Source of the DNA: Nannobrachium achirus
Lineage: Eukaryota; Chordata; Actinopteri; Myctophiformes; Myctophidae
Length of the DNA: 64,000 nucleotides
NCBI GenBank assembly: GCA_963921795.1
Contig: OY997645.1
Location: 20,469,810-20,533,809, forward strand
Reading direction: 5' to 3'
Below are positions 1-10,379 of this stretch, piece by piece. Each line of letters begins with the position of its first letter. Within the stretch, counting starts at the first letter, position 1. The translations under genes were made by a program, and so were the position numbers. The notes under the pieces were generated by a model. It did not search any database and had not been told where the DNA came from. It worked only from the letters and a program-made list of their open reading frames with translations.

Positions 1-527
1 CGAAAAAACTAAAATAGATTGTAGCTCTTAACTCGCTCTTAATAGGTATAACATTGCTTGAATCAATGTTTTTGTTTGTATATTGTTTATTGCGAGCGCA
101 ACCGATGGAGCAGGAGACATAAGACCAGATTTTTTCGTGCAGGGAATACGTTTGCAGGAACACCGCACTGTGAAAAAAATACAGCTTCCGGGAAAATTCA
201 GCCCCACCTCCCAGAACGCCTTCTGCCTCCTATTGTCACCAGGCTTTTCTCTTCGCAGATGAGTAAGCCTGGCTACGCGAGGCTAGGGGGGAAAGCTAAA
301 TTAAACCAGAATACAACAACATATGACAACATTTACATCTTTCAATCTATGCAAGCAACCAGTTGGTTGAAATTTGTTAAGTTTCTTGATTCAATATTTA
401 GATATTTAATATTAATTTGACCATGTATAAACCCATTATAACTTTGAACAACATGTTACTCATTAAAAATAAACATCCCTGGTTCTGGACTGATACTGTC
501 TATCTAATGCATGAGGGAGCAGTTTTT
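1..527. repeat. Unclassified interspersed repeat pieces
   Basis: No coding region is recognised here. Bases about 241-300 (ending in a GGCTACGCGAGGCTAGG stretch) match 61467-61520 in inverted orientation. Bases about 361-440 match 61610-61690 and 62970-63070. The same short repeat material therefore flanks both ends of the window. No clean terminal repeats or target duplications were found. Confidence 0.4.
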
Positions 528-727
528 NNNNNNNNNNNNNNNNNNNNNNNNNNNNNNNNNNNNNNNNNNNNNNNNNNNNNNNNNNNNNNNNNNNNNNNNN
601 NNNNNNNNNNNNNNNNNNNNNNNNNNNNNNNNNNNNNNNNNNNNNNNNNNNNNNNNNNNNNNNNNNNNNNNNNNNNNNNNNNNNNNNNNNNNNNNNNNNN
701 NNNNNNNNNNNNNNNNNNNNNNNNNNN
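528..727. other. Assembly gap of 200 N
   Basis: A run of exactly 200 N, probably a gap of arbitrary size. It falls inside the L1 ORF1 remnant, so the N-terminal part of that ORF cannot be read. Confidence 0.99.
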
Positions 728-1247
728 AGAGCTTTCACTTCCAGAAGAAATAGAATTTGAGATACAACGTTGTCGCCGCGCCACGCCGAATAAACCCCCC
801 GACGGCGCTAATCCGAGGTCCATAGTTGTTGACTTTCTACAGTTCGAATGCAAAGAGTGCATCCTGAAGGAACTATGGAAGAAGGACATTAAGGTAGAAG
901 GGAAACGGCTATCATTTGATCATGATTATGCATGGGAGGTGCTACAGAAGCGTAAATTATACGCCGAAATTAAAAAGAAATTAAAACACGAAGGAATCGG
1001 TTTCTCAACGCCTTTCAAAAAAATTAGAATACGCTGGGATGATGGACCAAAGGTATATGATAACCCACTGGAAGCAGCTCGAGACATGAGGAGGAGGGGT
1101 CTGGAGATCCACGTGAAGAAGCCAGAAGTCACGATGGAAGAGAGGATACGGGCGGCATCGCAGTGGCAACGCGTTGGGGACAAGGAGGCGATCTTGAGAC
1201 GTGCGAGGGAGAAACTACAGGAGTTCCGAAGAGCTAAAGAAAGCTAA
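728..1247 (+). pseudogene. L1-type LINE ORF1, C-terminal part
   Basis: An open frame of about 170 residues runs from the gap to a stop at 1245-1247. It shows the pattern of the transposase-22 / L1 ORF1 RNA-binding region of fish L1 (Tx1-like) elements: an EEIEFEIQRCRRA segment (RRM end), then VVDFLQFECKECIL, then a C-terminal-domain-like part with KRKLYAEIKKKLKHEGI, FKKIRIRWDDGPKVYDN and AARDMRRRGLEI. The charged C-terminus fits an RNA-binding chaperone. The start is lost in the gap. ORF2 does not follow in readable form, so this is a dead copy. Family assignment is from recalled motif patterns, not a search. Confidence 0.75.
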
Positions 1248-1952
1248 GGGGGAAAAGGTGGTGGGGGGTGTCTGCTGTGTCTTATTACAGACTAAAGTGA
1301 GAGATGCATTATAGCCAGCTATGATGTCCACTATTTTGAGTTTGAGAATGGAAACGGAGGGAGGGGTGACGGGAAAGAATGGGAGAATAAATAAAGTTGT
1401 GTGATGCTATGTTACTAAGGCCTTAAAGAACTACAGGAGGTAAGAATGACATTGAAGATAATAATAATAAAGTAGCCCAATATAATATAAAAGAAAAGAT
1501 AGGGATAAGAAGGAATGTGCAGTAGAAGGAAACACAACATGGGAAATATAATCTGAATGTTTTTTCTTGTTATTCATTTCTTTGTTTTCCTTTCTCTTTT
1601 GAACATGTAAGCTTAATTGTGACAGTTTCTTTTTTAATACTATATAGACTAGTCCTGGGCCTCCTGGCTGTGTTTTTACAAATAAGAAATGAGACACAGA
1701 GAGCATCCCCCACCAAATGAGAGATTCCTCGACTTAGAATGCAACTTGGAATGGCATGGGGAGCAAATGTGAATACATGTTGGACATTTCTAGTAGGATG
1801 GGGAGCCCGGAGATCCTTTTCGGGCCTTCTACCACTAGAGAGGGGCCCTCCAGTCAGTGGAGGATTTACACCCCTCTCCCACCAACAGGGACTTGAGGCA
1901 AGGAGAACGAGCCTCTATCTGGGGAGTCAATTTTTGTTTTTTGTTTTTTGTG

Positions 1953-1953
<1 letters not shown>

Positions 1954-2019
<66 letters not shown>
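1954..2019. repeat. (TG)n microsatellite
   Basis: About 33 TG units in an uninterrupted run, preceded by a T-rich tract. Confidence 0.97.
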
Positions 2020-2021
<2 letters not shown>

Positions 2022-2053
2022 GTTAAAAAAAAAGTTAAAAATGTTTGATTTAA

Positions 2054-2527
2054 AGGTGATACACCATGAAATTTCACTTTTCCTAATTTAAAACCTTTTT
2101 TTGGGGTCCCATTAGCACCTTCTATCCTCACAAAGTCCCATTTCTGACCGTTGTGTCTTTCTCTGGTTTTGAGAAGGCGAAGGTTAAAAGTATCCCACGG
2201 GTTCTCAAAACAGGCTGTCCAGATTTGCTGCCGATTGTGACGTCATCTGCCGATTGTGACGTCATCACAAAAAAAAAAGTTTTTTTTTTTTTTTTACAAA
2301 AAAAAAAATCTTTTTTCAAAAAAAAATTTTTTTTCTAAAAGATTTTGGGGGGGGGGTGGCGCAGTTCAGGCCAAAGGTGGTACTGCAGCTGAAATGCTCT
2401 GAGAGCCATTCAAAAATGAGAGAGACTGTCTATTCAGGAGCGGTAATTTAGCCTCAAACCTTTTGAAAAACGTTTTTGGGACAAACAATATGACATAAAT
2501 ACTTTTTAAATGCATGGTGTATCACCT
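2054..2527. mobile_element. Non-autonomous TTAA-type DNA transposon A
   Basis: Terminal inverted repeats AGGTGATACACCATG at 2054 and its complement ending at 2527, with TTAA at 2050-2053 and 2528-2531. No coding capacity. The interior has A- and T-homopolymers and a duplicated GCCGATTGTGACGTCATC motif at about 2229-2266. A second copy of the family, inverted, ends at 63252. TTAA targets are known for piggyBac and Kolobok elements. The terminal sequence does not decide between them. Confidence 0.75.
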
Positions 2528-2531
2528 TTAA

Positions 2532-3019
2532 AGTGATCCCTGGCTAATACGACAAATATGCCTTAATACATTATAATAGTCCTCTATAACTACAATGTAA
2601 AATTAAAAACACCTTAAATATTGTATTTCTCCTGGAAATAACGAATCTTTCACTCAATAGGGGAAATGCCTGTCGCAAGTTGATGATGTCATAAATGTTA
2701 TGTGTGATCTATCCCTATGGAATTTACGGCATGCATGTGCAAAAAACACATTTGAAATATTGATTTGATGCTCATATTAACCATAGGAAATATTAAGTTC
2801 GTTTTTATTTTCACATGCATGCCATAAATTCCATAGGGATAGATCACACATGACATTTATGACATCATCAACTTGCGACGGGCATTTCCCCTGTTGAGTG
2901 AAAGATTAGCTATTTCTAGAAGAAATAAAATATTTAAGTTGTTTTTAATTTTACTTTGCAGTTATAGAGGACAATTATAATGTATTAAGGCATATTTGTC
3001 GTATTAGCCAGGGATCACT
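2532..3019. mobile_element. TTAA-type foldback transposon B
   Basis: The ends begin AGTGATCCCTGGCTAATACG and form almost the whole element: two arms of about 225 bp (2532-2757 and 2800-3019) around a short centre. TTAA at 2528-2531 is shared with element A, and the other TTAA is at 3020-3023. No ORF. The arms have diverged by some point changes, so the insertion is not brand new. Confidence 0.85.
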
Positions 3020-3377
3020 TTAAGTATTTGCAGTGCTCGGTGTAGGGGGGTAAAAATATTCAGAAAGAAGAATCTAAATGCAACACAACGATGTGAAGGT
3101 GGAATTGATAAATGTAAAGAGGTTAAACAATTCAATCGAAAGGAGTAAGGTTATAGCAAATAATAAAAAGGGAAAAATGTAAATGATATGGAGAAACTAA
3201 CCCATAACTCGAAGAATGTGAAAAATGGACTGAAAATGGAAATCAACAGGACTAAACGAACACCCATGAACCGGCTGGAATGTGATGCATAATGTTATAT
3301 GGAACCCCTGCACTACAACTGTTTCGGTATTTGAAAATCTGCTAATAAAAATTAAGTAAAAAAAAAAAAAAAAAGGT

Positions 3378-3509
3378 ACAAATGCTCTTTACAAATACTC
3401 ACAGGGTGAAGGCACAGGCTGAAGGACCACATAGGGTTTTTACAGTACAGGGTTTAAGTGGTTAAGAGGCATGACCAGAAAGGGCCACAGGGGACATAAG
3501 TGAATGTTC
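3378..3509. other. Short unassigned spacer
   Basis: Single-copy-looking sequence between the L1 poly(A) tail and the LINE copy that starts at about 3510. Nothing recognised. Confidence 0.4.
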
Positions 3510-5238
3510 ATTAAGGTTCAGGTTCAGGTTCAGGTTCAGGTTCGGTTTATTAGTCAAATGCGTATCCATACAAGTACAGACAAACAATGAAATGCTTGTG
3601 CCAAGAGCACTCTCAGCCTTATTGCACACAAAACAATGACAACAACAGGTCACCCAGGACAACCCAAAAAACAACAAAACAACCATACAGTGTGACAGTG
3701 TACAGTTTAAAAACTGCGTATATTGTACATGACTACCTACGTCTCGCTTCCATCTCTTCGTTAAGCAGCCTGATTGCTTGAGCATAAAAACTATTACTGA
3801 AACGGGTGGTGTGAGATTTGATGCTCTGGTAACGTTTTTTTGAAGGGAGGAGATAGAACAGGGAATGGGCGGGATGACAGCTGTCCTTTAAGATGTTCTC
3901 TGTCTTTTTCTTACAGCGTGTGTTATAGATTGTGTGTAGCTGTGGTAATTCTGTGCCAATGATTTTGGCAGCTCTCTTCACAATTCTCTGTAACTGTTTA
4001 CTGTCTTGAGCAGTCACGTTACCAAACCACACTGTTATGCATCCTGTCAATACACTTTCTATGGTACAGCGATAGAAATTAACAAGAGCCTTGGTGCTTA
4101 GGCCAAATCTCCTGAGGCGCCGCAGAAAGTACAATCGCTGCTGCGCTTTCTTAAGGATACCTTCGCTGTTTTGAGACCATGTGAGTGAGTTTGTTATGTG
4201 AACACCCAGGAATTTGAAACTGTCCACTATGTCTACAGGTGAACCATTTATGGTTACGGGACTGTGATTGACTTCAGATTTCCTAAAGTCAACGATGATC
4301 TCTTTTGTTTTACTAACATTTAGAGAGAGATTGTTATTCTGGCACCATAGGGTTAGCTCTTCAATTTCCCTCCTATAGGCCCTCTCATCATCGTTGGATA
4401 TTAGTCCTATAACCGTGGTGTCATCTGCAAATTTGAGAATAGAATTATTTCCACACCTGGCAACACAGTCATAGGTGAACAGACTATACAACAAGGGACT
4501 GAGGCAACAGCCCTGGGGCGCTCCAGTCCTGGTCAATATCTTAGATGAATGCTTGTTCCCTATTCGTACAGATTGTGGCCTGCCTGTCAAAAAGTCAAAC
4601 AGCCAGTTGCAGATACTACTGCCCAGACCAAGACCCCTGAGTTTCAACACAAGCTTAGATGGTACAATCGTGTTAAAGGCAGAGCTATAATCTATGAAGA
4701 GTAGTCTGACATAAGAGTTCTTATTCTCCAGATGTTTCAAGGCAATGTGTAGTGCGAGAGAAATAGCATCATCGACTGATCTATTAGCACAGTATGCAAA
4801 CTGTAATGGATCAGTATTGGCAGGGATAATGTGCGTTATATGTGATATAACCATTTTTTCCAGACACTTCATAAGAACAGAGGTCAAAGCCACAGGGCGA
4901 TAATCATTAAGACAGGTGACAGGATTTTTCTTTGCTATGGGTACAATTATGGTTTCCTTGAAACACAACGGTACCGCACACAATGACAGGGACATATTGA
5001 AAATGTCAGTAAAGACTCCCGAAAGCTGGTCAAAACACAACTTAAGGACACGTGAGGCAATCCCATCAGGACCGGCCGCCTTATGAGTCCCAACGCTTTT
5101 AAAAGTTTTACTCACATCTCGTTGTGTCACCTGCAGCTCCACCGCACCGGGTGTACCCCGCACCGGTGTAACTGGGTCCGTGTTGTGAGATTCAAAGCGG
5201 GCGAAAAAGTTATTCAATTCGTCTGGTAGAGAGTCCGA
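3510..5238 (-). mobile_element. LINE copy 1 (minus), 3' part
   Basis: Jockey-superfamily (CR1/L2/Rex1-like) non-LTR retrotransposon on the minus strand. Its 3' end on the plus strand is a run of about five GGTTCA units (tail GAACCT on the element strand), preceded by an AATAAA-like signal. The 5' portion of the same copy lies at 7852-8138 because LINE copy 2 (5239-7851) is inserted between. It is a near-perfect inverted repeat of 6150-7851. Confidence 0.85.
3733..5217 (-). pseudogene. Reverse transcriptase region of LINE copy 1
   Basis: Open over 494 residues on the minus strand. It begins at NNFFARFESHNTDP (linker before RT) and contains the RT blocks AAGPDGI, FIDYSSAFNTI, GAPQGCCLSPLLYSL and the catalytic FADDT, then KTKEIIVDFRK, FKFLGVHI and a C-terminal LRRLRRFGLS region. 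It ends EEMEARRR. The apparent start is only the break made by insertion of copy 2, so there is no endonuclease in this piece. Its protein differs from copy 2 at one clear residue (A versus M in the SLSLC-VPLCF segment). Confidence 0.88.
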
Positions 5239-7851
5239 AAGCGGGCAGTGTTCTGTTTTACATCAACGACTCTTGGTGCGCTAATGTGGATATAGTCTCA
5301 CACCACTGCTCGTCGGTGCTGGAGCACTTAACACTACGGTGCAGACCGTTTTACCTACCCAGAGAATTTCCTTGTGTGTTGCTGACGGCTGTATACATCC
5401 CACCAGAAGTGAATGCATCCGAAGCTATGGACGAGCTAAGCGATGTCATTTGTAAGCAGGAAAATAAGCACCCGGAAGCCATTTCAATCGTGGCGGGGGA
5501 CTTTAACCACTGCAACTTGAAATCGGTGTTGCCGCACTTCTACCAGCACGTTAAGTGCCCAACAAGGAAGGTAAGGACGCTGGATCACTGTTATTCCACC
5601 ATCAAGGATGCCTACAAAGCGGTCCAACGGCCCCACTTTGGGAGATCTGACCACCATGCGGTGCTACTACTACCTGCCTACAAGCAGAGGATGAAGAGCG
5701 AGCAACCCAGGGTGAGGTCTGTACAGTGCTGGTCCACAGATAATGTATCTAAACTCCAGGGCTGCTTTGAATCGACAGAATGGTCCATCTTCAAAGACTC
5801 AGCCACAAGTTTGGATAAATATGCTGACACTGTCACCAGCTATGTTAAATTCTGTGTGGATAATTGCATCCCAGCGCGAACCGTTCGCTCCTATCCCAAC
5901 GAGAAGCCGTGGATGAACCAGGATACTCGTCTGAAGTTGAGGGAGCGCCGAGCCGCTTTTCAATCTGGGGACGAGGAACGGTACAAAAAATCCAGATACG
6001 ACCTGAGGAGGGCGATCAGAGACGCTAAGAGACAATATAGGGACAAACTGGAGAACAACTATAGTGGCTGTGACGCACGGCGTATGTGGAGAGGGCTGCA
6101 GGCGATTACGGATTACAAACCGAAGCCGGCTGTTATTAACACCTCGGACTCTCTACCAGACGAATTGAATAACTTTTTCGCCCGCTTTGAATCTCACAAC
6201 ACGGACCCAGTTACACCGGTGCGGGGTACACCCGGTGCGGTGGAGCTGCAGGTGACACAACGAGATGTGAGTAAAACTTTTAAAAGCGTTGGGACTCATA
6301 AGGCGGCCGGTCCTGATGGGATTGCCTCACGTGTCCTTAAGTTGTGTTTTGACCAGCTTTCGGGAGTCTTTACTGACATTTTCAATATGTCCCTGTCATT
6401 GTGTATGGTACCGTTGTGTTTCAAGGAAACCATAATTGTACCCATAGCAAAGAAAAATCCTGTCACCTGTCTTAATGATTATCGCCCTGTGGCTTTGACC
6501 TCTGTTCTTATGAAGTGTCTGGAAAAAATGGTTATATCACATATAACGCACATTATCCCTGCCAATACTGATCCATTACAGTTTGCATACTGTGCTAATA
6601 GATCAGTCGATGATGCTATTTCTCTCGCACTACACATTGCCTTGAAACATCTGGAGAATAAGAACTCTTATGTCAGACTACTCTTCATAGATTATAGCTC
6701 TGCCTTTAACACGATTGTACCATCTAAGCTTGTGTTGAAACTCAGGGGTCTTGGTCTGGGCAGTAGTATCTGCAACTGGCTGTTTGACTTTTTGACAGGC
6801 AGGCCACAATCTGTACGAATAGGGAACAAGCATTCATCTAAGATATTGACCAGGACTGGAGCGCCCCAGGGCTGTTGCCTCAGTCCCTTGTTGTATAGTC
6901 TGTTCACCTATGACTGTGTTGCCAGGTGTGGAAATAATTCTATTCTCAAATTTGCAGATGACACCACGGTTATAGGACTAATATCCAACGATGATGAGAG
7001 GGCCTATAGGAGGGAAATTGAAGAGCTAACCCTATGGTGCCAGAATAACAATCTCTCTCTAAATGTTAGTAAAACAAAAGAGATCATCGTTGACTTTAGG
7101 AAATCTGAAGTCAATCACAGTCCCGTAACCATAAATGGTTCACCTGTAGACATAGTGGACAGTTTCAAATTCCTGGGTGTTCACATAACAAACTCACTCA
7201 CATGGTCTCAAAACAGCGAAGGTATCCTTAAGAAAGCGCAGCAGCGATTGTACTTTCTGCGGCGCCTCAGGAGATTTGGCCTAAGCACCAAAGCTCTTGT
7301 TAATTTCTATCGCTGTACCATAGAAAGTGTATTGACAGGATGCATAACAGTGTGGTTTGGTAACGTGACTGCTCAAGACAGTAAACAGTTACAGAGAATT
7401 GTGAAGAGAGCTGCCAAAATCATTGGCACAGAATTACCACAGCTACACACAATCTATAACACACGCTGTAAGAAAAAGACAGAGAACATCTTAAAGGACA
7501 GCTGTCATCCCGCCCATTCCCTGTTCTATCTCCTCCCTTCAAAAAAACGTTACCAGAGCATCAAATCTCACACCACCCGTTTCAGTAATAGTTTTTATGC
7601 TCAAGCAATCAGGCTGCTTAACGAAGAGATGGAAGCGAGACGTAGGTAGTCATGTACAATATACGCAGTTTTTAAACTGTACACTGTCACACTGTATGGT
7701 TGTTTTGTTGTTTTTTGGGTTGTCCTGGGTGACCTGTTGTTGTCGTATTGTTTTGTGTGCAATAAGGCTGAGAGTGCTCTTGGCACAAGCATTTCATTGT
7801 TTGTCTGTACTTGTATGGATACGCATTTGACTAATAAACCGAACCTGAACC
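5239..7851 (+). mobile_element. LINE copy 2 (plus), inserted in copy 1
   Basis: Same LINE family as copy 1, in opposite orientation, 5'-truncated inside the endonuclease. It ends at 7851 with AATAAACCGAACCTGAACC. Left of it copy 1 stops at ...GAGAGTCCGA (5238). Right of it copy 1 resumes at TTAATAACAGCCGG (7852). Compared with the intact sequence inside copy 2 (about 6137-6150), four bases of the target (GGTG on the plus strand) are absent, so this insertion made a small target deletion, not a duplication. The near identity of the two copies argues for a recent event. Confidence 0.85.
5241..7649 (+). pseudogene. LINE copy 2 ORF2: endonuclease (partial) + reverse transcriptase
   Basis: The reading frame is open from the truncation point at 5241 through a stop at 7649, about 802 codons. 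No true start is present; the GTG at 5286 is internal. Order of domains (residues counted from 5286): apurinic-type endonuclease remnant with AVYIPPEV, VAGDFNH (about 70) and RSDHH (about 120); linker with NEKPWMNQDTR and an RxxYDLRRAIRDAKRQY segment; RT with AAGPDGI (about 340), FIDYSSAF (about 468), GAPQGCCLSPL (about 524) and FADDT (about 556); C-terminal KFLGVHI and LRRLRRFGL. Jockey/CR1/L2-like fish LINE. The RT frame shows no disruption, but without the endonuclease N-terminus and any ORF1 it cannot be autonomous. Confidence 0.9.
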
Positions 7852-8138
7852 TTAATAACAGCCGGCTTCGGTTTGTAATCCGTAATCGCCTGCAGCCCTC
7901 TCCACATACGCCGTGCGTCACAGCCACTATAGTTGTTCTCCAGTTTGTCCCTATATTGTCTCTTAGCGTCTCTGATCGCCCTCCTCAGGTCGTATCTGGA
8001 TTTTTTGTACCGTTCCTCGTCCCCAGATTGAAAAGCGGCTCGGCGCTCCCTCAGCTTCAGACGAGTATCCTGGTTCATCCACGGCTTCTCGTTGGGATAG
8101 GAGCGAACGGTTCGCGCTGGGATGCAATTATCCACACA
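7852..8138 (-). mobile_element. LINE copy 1 (minus), 5' part
   Basis: On the minus strand this reads DNCIPARTVRSYPNEKPW through KPKPAVI, matching 5854-6137 of copy 2. It continues copy 1 beyond the inserted copy 2. It is 5'-truncated at 8138, directly next to a TTAA. Confidence 0.88.
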
Positions 8139-8142
8139 TTAA

Positions 8143-8622
8143 CACTTTGGGTGCCCCTAGATGGCGCCACATTTATCCCCTCTGGATGCCCTGACCAGCC
8201 ACCATTGTATTGCACACGGCCCTGCTGCGTCAAATGCATGCGTCATGACGTCACTTGGTCACATGACCGCAGACAGGATGTTGTTGTGTAACATACTGTA
8301 TGGGCCAGTGTTGATCATAGCTGTTGATTGCCGATCAAAAGTTGGTCATTTTGCCACAGTCTGCCACGGTTTTAGCCATAAAAAAACATCAGAGATAAAG
8401 GGCGTTAAAGATGGGGAAATGCATTGGAGTATATGGAGAAAAACAGCCGCGCGATGCTCTCAGCGTCCATTCGAAGCAACCAGCGGTGAATGGGCTACAT
8501 CCCGGCGTAGCCCCGACCTTACGGTGAGATTTAAAGTTGTTACTGTAAATACAGTAAACGTGGCAAACGCGCCGTGGGCCTCCAGCGACATCAAAGAGTT
8601 TGACGCGTGGGCACCCGCTGAG
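8143..8622. mobile_element. Non-autonomous piggyBac-like TTAA element
   Basis: Flanked by TTAA at 8139-8142 and 8623-8626. Imperfect ends CACTTTGGGTGCCCC and GTGGGCACCCGCTGAG give a GGGTGCCC/GGGCACCC terminal inverted repeat. The interior is CpG-richer than its surroundings and has no convincing ORF. piggyBac type is inferred from the TTAA target and the terminal GGGTGCCC. Confidence 0.55.
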
Positions 8623-8656
8623 TTAACAACCCATTTAGAACGGGTACACATTATTG

Positions 8657-8726
8657 TATAGCAGATATACAAGCTCACCGCGCGGCACCGAGTGCCGCAC
8701 TGTGAGCTTGTAGATCTGCTATTTTT
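8657..8726. repeat. Dispersed hairpin module, copy H1
   Basis: Arms TAGCAGATATACAAGCTCAC and GTGAGCTTGTAGATCTGCTA with a GC-rich, self-pairing centre (CGGCACCGAGTGCCG). One of about 19 full or partial copies of the same module in this window. Confidence 0.9.
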
Positions 8727-8904
8727 GAAAAGTCGTAAAAATTTGAATTTTTACCCGATTCTATAAGGGTCTTTTGAATCCTTCTAAGATTTTTTGAAAA
8801 ACCTATGTTTCTATGTCAGCAATCTGGCCAGCCATCGTCAAAGAAAAGGTCCTTTTCACTTAACTGGAGCTCAGTTAGTCTGTTCTTGAGAGACTACTAT
8901 GTCA

Positions 8905-9078
8905 GTGGTTCTCAAACCTTTTCATGTGAAGGACCCCCAAAATTATATTTATTTGGCCACGGACCCCCATTCAACATATTTAGTTCCAGGGACCACCCAG
9001 AAGCAAAATTTGAGTTACAAACATTCGCTTTGAAAATGCATATATTCAAAGATTTGCACACATTTTTAAGACTTTTTC
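8905..9078. mobile_element. hAT-type element core (GTGGTTCTCAAACC end)
   Basis: Begins CAGTGGTTCTCAAACCTTTT and continues GTGAAGGACCCCCAAAA, the typical end of a widespread Charlie-like hAT MITE. The same core occurs at about 15115-15225 (inverted), 26664-26842 and 43696-43860, in each case next to one or two hairpin modules. No ORF. Confidence 0.65.
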
Positions 9079-9139
9079 AAAAATAGCAGATCTACAAGCT
9101 CGCAGCACCGTGCTGTGAGCTTGTATATCTGCTATTTTT
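9079..9139. repeat. Dispersed hairpin module, copy H2
   Basis: AAAATAGCAGATCTACAAGC ... GCTTGTATATCTGCTATTTT with a short GCAGCACCGTGCTG centre. It flanks the hAT core on the side opposite to H1. Confidence 0.9.
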
Positions 9140-9584
9140 CACTGGTTAAAGCATTCAATAATTCTAGGCCTAAATGGGTTAATACAAATTGAACAGCAGT
9201 GTGACTGAGAAAAACACTGCTTTGTGCTTTTGTGTGCCCACTGCCAGCATTAACTGTGCAATCAGAATGCACAAACATTTATAAAACTAACACAATGCAG
9301 TAATTTTCATCATGCTAATATTTGTGTTTACACCAGCTGTCAAGCAGCATGCATGGATAGAGTCGACACGTTGGATGATGTCAAGCCCCCGCACAGGGGA
9401 CAATGATAGGGCTACGGTATTTCATTTAGACTACCACCCTCATTTACAAACAGAAATTACAAAAAAATAAATTAGCTCGACACCAGACAGTAAATCAGGA
9501 TGTATCTCTGCAGTGTAGAAAAAGATAAATACAACAATACAGAAACCATTAGAAAACTAGCAATCTCCTTCAGACAGTGCGTGA
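9140..9584. other. Intergenic/intronic stretch, little recognised
   Basis: Starts with TTCTAGGCCTAAATGGGTTAA (about 9158-9180), a motif also seen inverted at 14945 and at 37303. The rest shows no ORF, repeat end or RNA gene that I can support. It probably belongs to intron 8 of slc36a4. Confidence 0.4.
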
Positions 9585-9960
9585 TAATTGCGACCGTCAG
9601 GTCGCAGTTACTATGAAAAGCTCCACCGGCTGTCAGTCAATCCGTCTGTCAGTCTGTCTGTCAGTCTGTCCGTTATATCTCTGCCACCGTTGGCCCTATT
9701 TCTCACATGGCCCTCTTCCAGCGCCACCATCAGGCAGATTTTTGCTAAACACATTTTTGGACACTGCTCCTACAGATTTTGCCCATTTCCCATATTCCCT
9801 CCTGATTGGCTACAATTCACCCAGGCAGATAGAGCCTGCTGGTTGGTCAGTCAGGGACCAACCAGAAGGCTAACAAAGGGTGAATTGCCACAAAGTTTGT
9901 GTATGCGATCTGACGGTCGTGTATCTCCCGATTAGGGAGTCTTACTGGTGATGAAGTGTT
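9585..9960. repeat. Fish interspersed repeat, GACCGTCAGGTCGC family
   Basis: Starts near TGCGACCGTCAGGTCGCAG (a short hairpin), followed by (GTCT)-rich DNA and phrases such as GCGCCACCATCAGGC and ACACATTTTTGGACACTGCT. It ends with CTCCCGATTAGGGAGTC. Related copies are at 54665-55215 and 55220-55930. Not assigned to a named family. Confidence 0.55.
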
Positions 9961-10205
9961 TTCAAAACATTTCAATCCTGGAATGCAATGATGCCATGCT
10001 CCTGCACTCTTTGAATGTGTCCAATTCCAAGGCAATCTGGTGGGTAATTTTCACGTGTGGTGCTGTCTGTGTGCCGGCTTGATGAAAAATAAAGTATTTT
10101 CTGCAGAAATGTTTTGACACATCACACACACAACACTTTTGTTGCTGTTGAATATACAGATTCCTGTGGACAGCGACAGTATTATAAGTATAAATTAAGC
10201 CTTAC

Positions 10206-10379
10206 ACTCAGGATGTACTGGAAGATGATAACCACGCTGACAGCCATGCACACGTTGGCCAGGAACGCCAGCACCGCCATGTTCTTCAGGTCCTTCATGA
10301 ACACCAGTAGGATGAGGAACGGCAGGAAGAAGAGCATGTAGAGACGCAGGTCCAAGTCCCACGGCTCCGTGACGGGGGG
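10206..10379 (-). CDS. slc36a4: slc36a4 coding exon 8
   Basis: 174 nt, 58 codons (residues 212-269 of the assembled reading frame). Acceptor TCATGACAG|CCCCCC, donor CTGAGT|GTAAG, both phase 0. It encodes [16 protein letters not shown], then two hydrophobic segments ([14 protein letters not shown] and [20 protein letters not shown]) separated by the MKDLKN loop, matching the SLC36 membrane core. Its first 5 nt (10375-10379) are the tip of the hAT element that forms intron 7, and the next 8 nt are that element's target duplication. The residues PPVT (212-215) are therefore an insertion-derived addition at the end of the extracellular/luminal loop. A donor 2 nt earlier (GTGTAAG) is possible but gives a worse fit to the family. 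Confidence 0.92.

Larger units (their letters stand above)
1248..3377 (+). mobile_element. Remainder of a decayed L1-like LINE with poly(A) tail
   Basis: Sequence after ORF1 is non-coding and AT-rich, with a GC-richer part at about 1740-1900. At 3024-3377 there is a 3'-UTR-like stretch that ends with AATAAAAATTAAG followed by about 17 A (to 3376). ORF1, this tail and the intervening DNA can be one 3'-terminal L1 copy with most of ORF2 missing, later split by a (TG)n array and by the two TTAA elements at 2054-3019. That they belong to one copy is inference from order and orientation. Confidence 0.45.

Noticed and set aside
417-738. ORFs reading through the N gap on several frames
   Set aside because: Runs of N create artificial open frames. 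Only the L1 ORF1 frame after 727 has protein similarity.
4475-4690. 71-codon ORF on the plus strand within LINE copy 1 and its mirror at 6692-6907
   Set aside because: Both are antisense shadows of the RT frame; identical because the two LINE copies are nearly identical.
9847-10035. Minus-strand 63-codon ORF near exon 8 as a further slc36a4 exon
   Set aside because: Translation (MPWNWTHSKSAGAW...) has no SLC36 similarity, and the region belongs to the GACCGTCAGG repeat family. Exon 9 should encode a PDP..LP..W..YPLFFGTA-type segment, which is absent before 10200.
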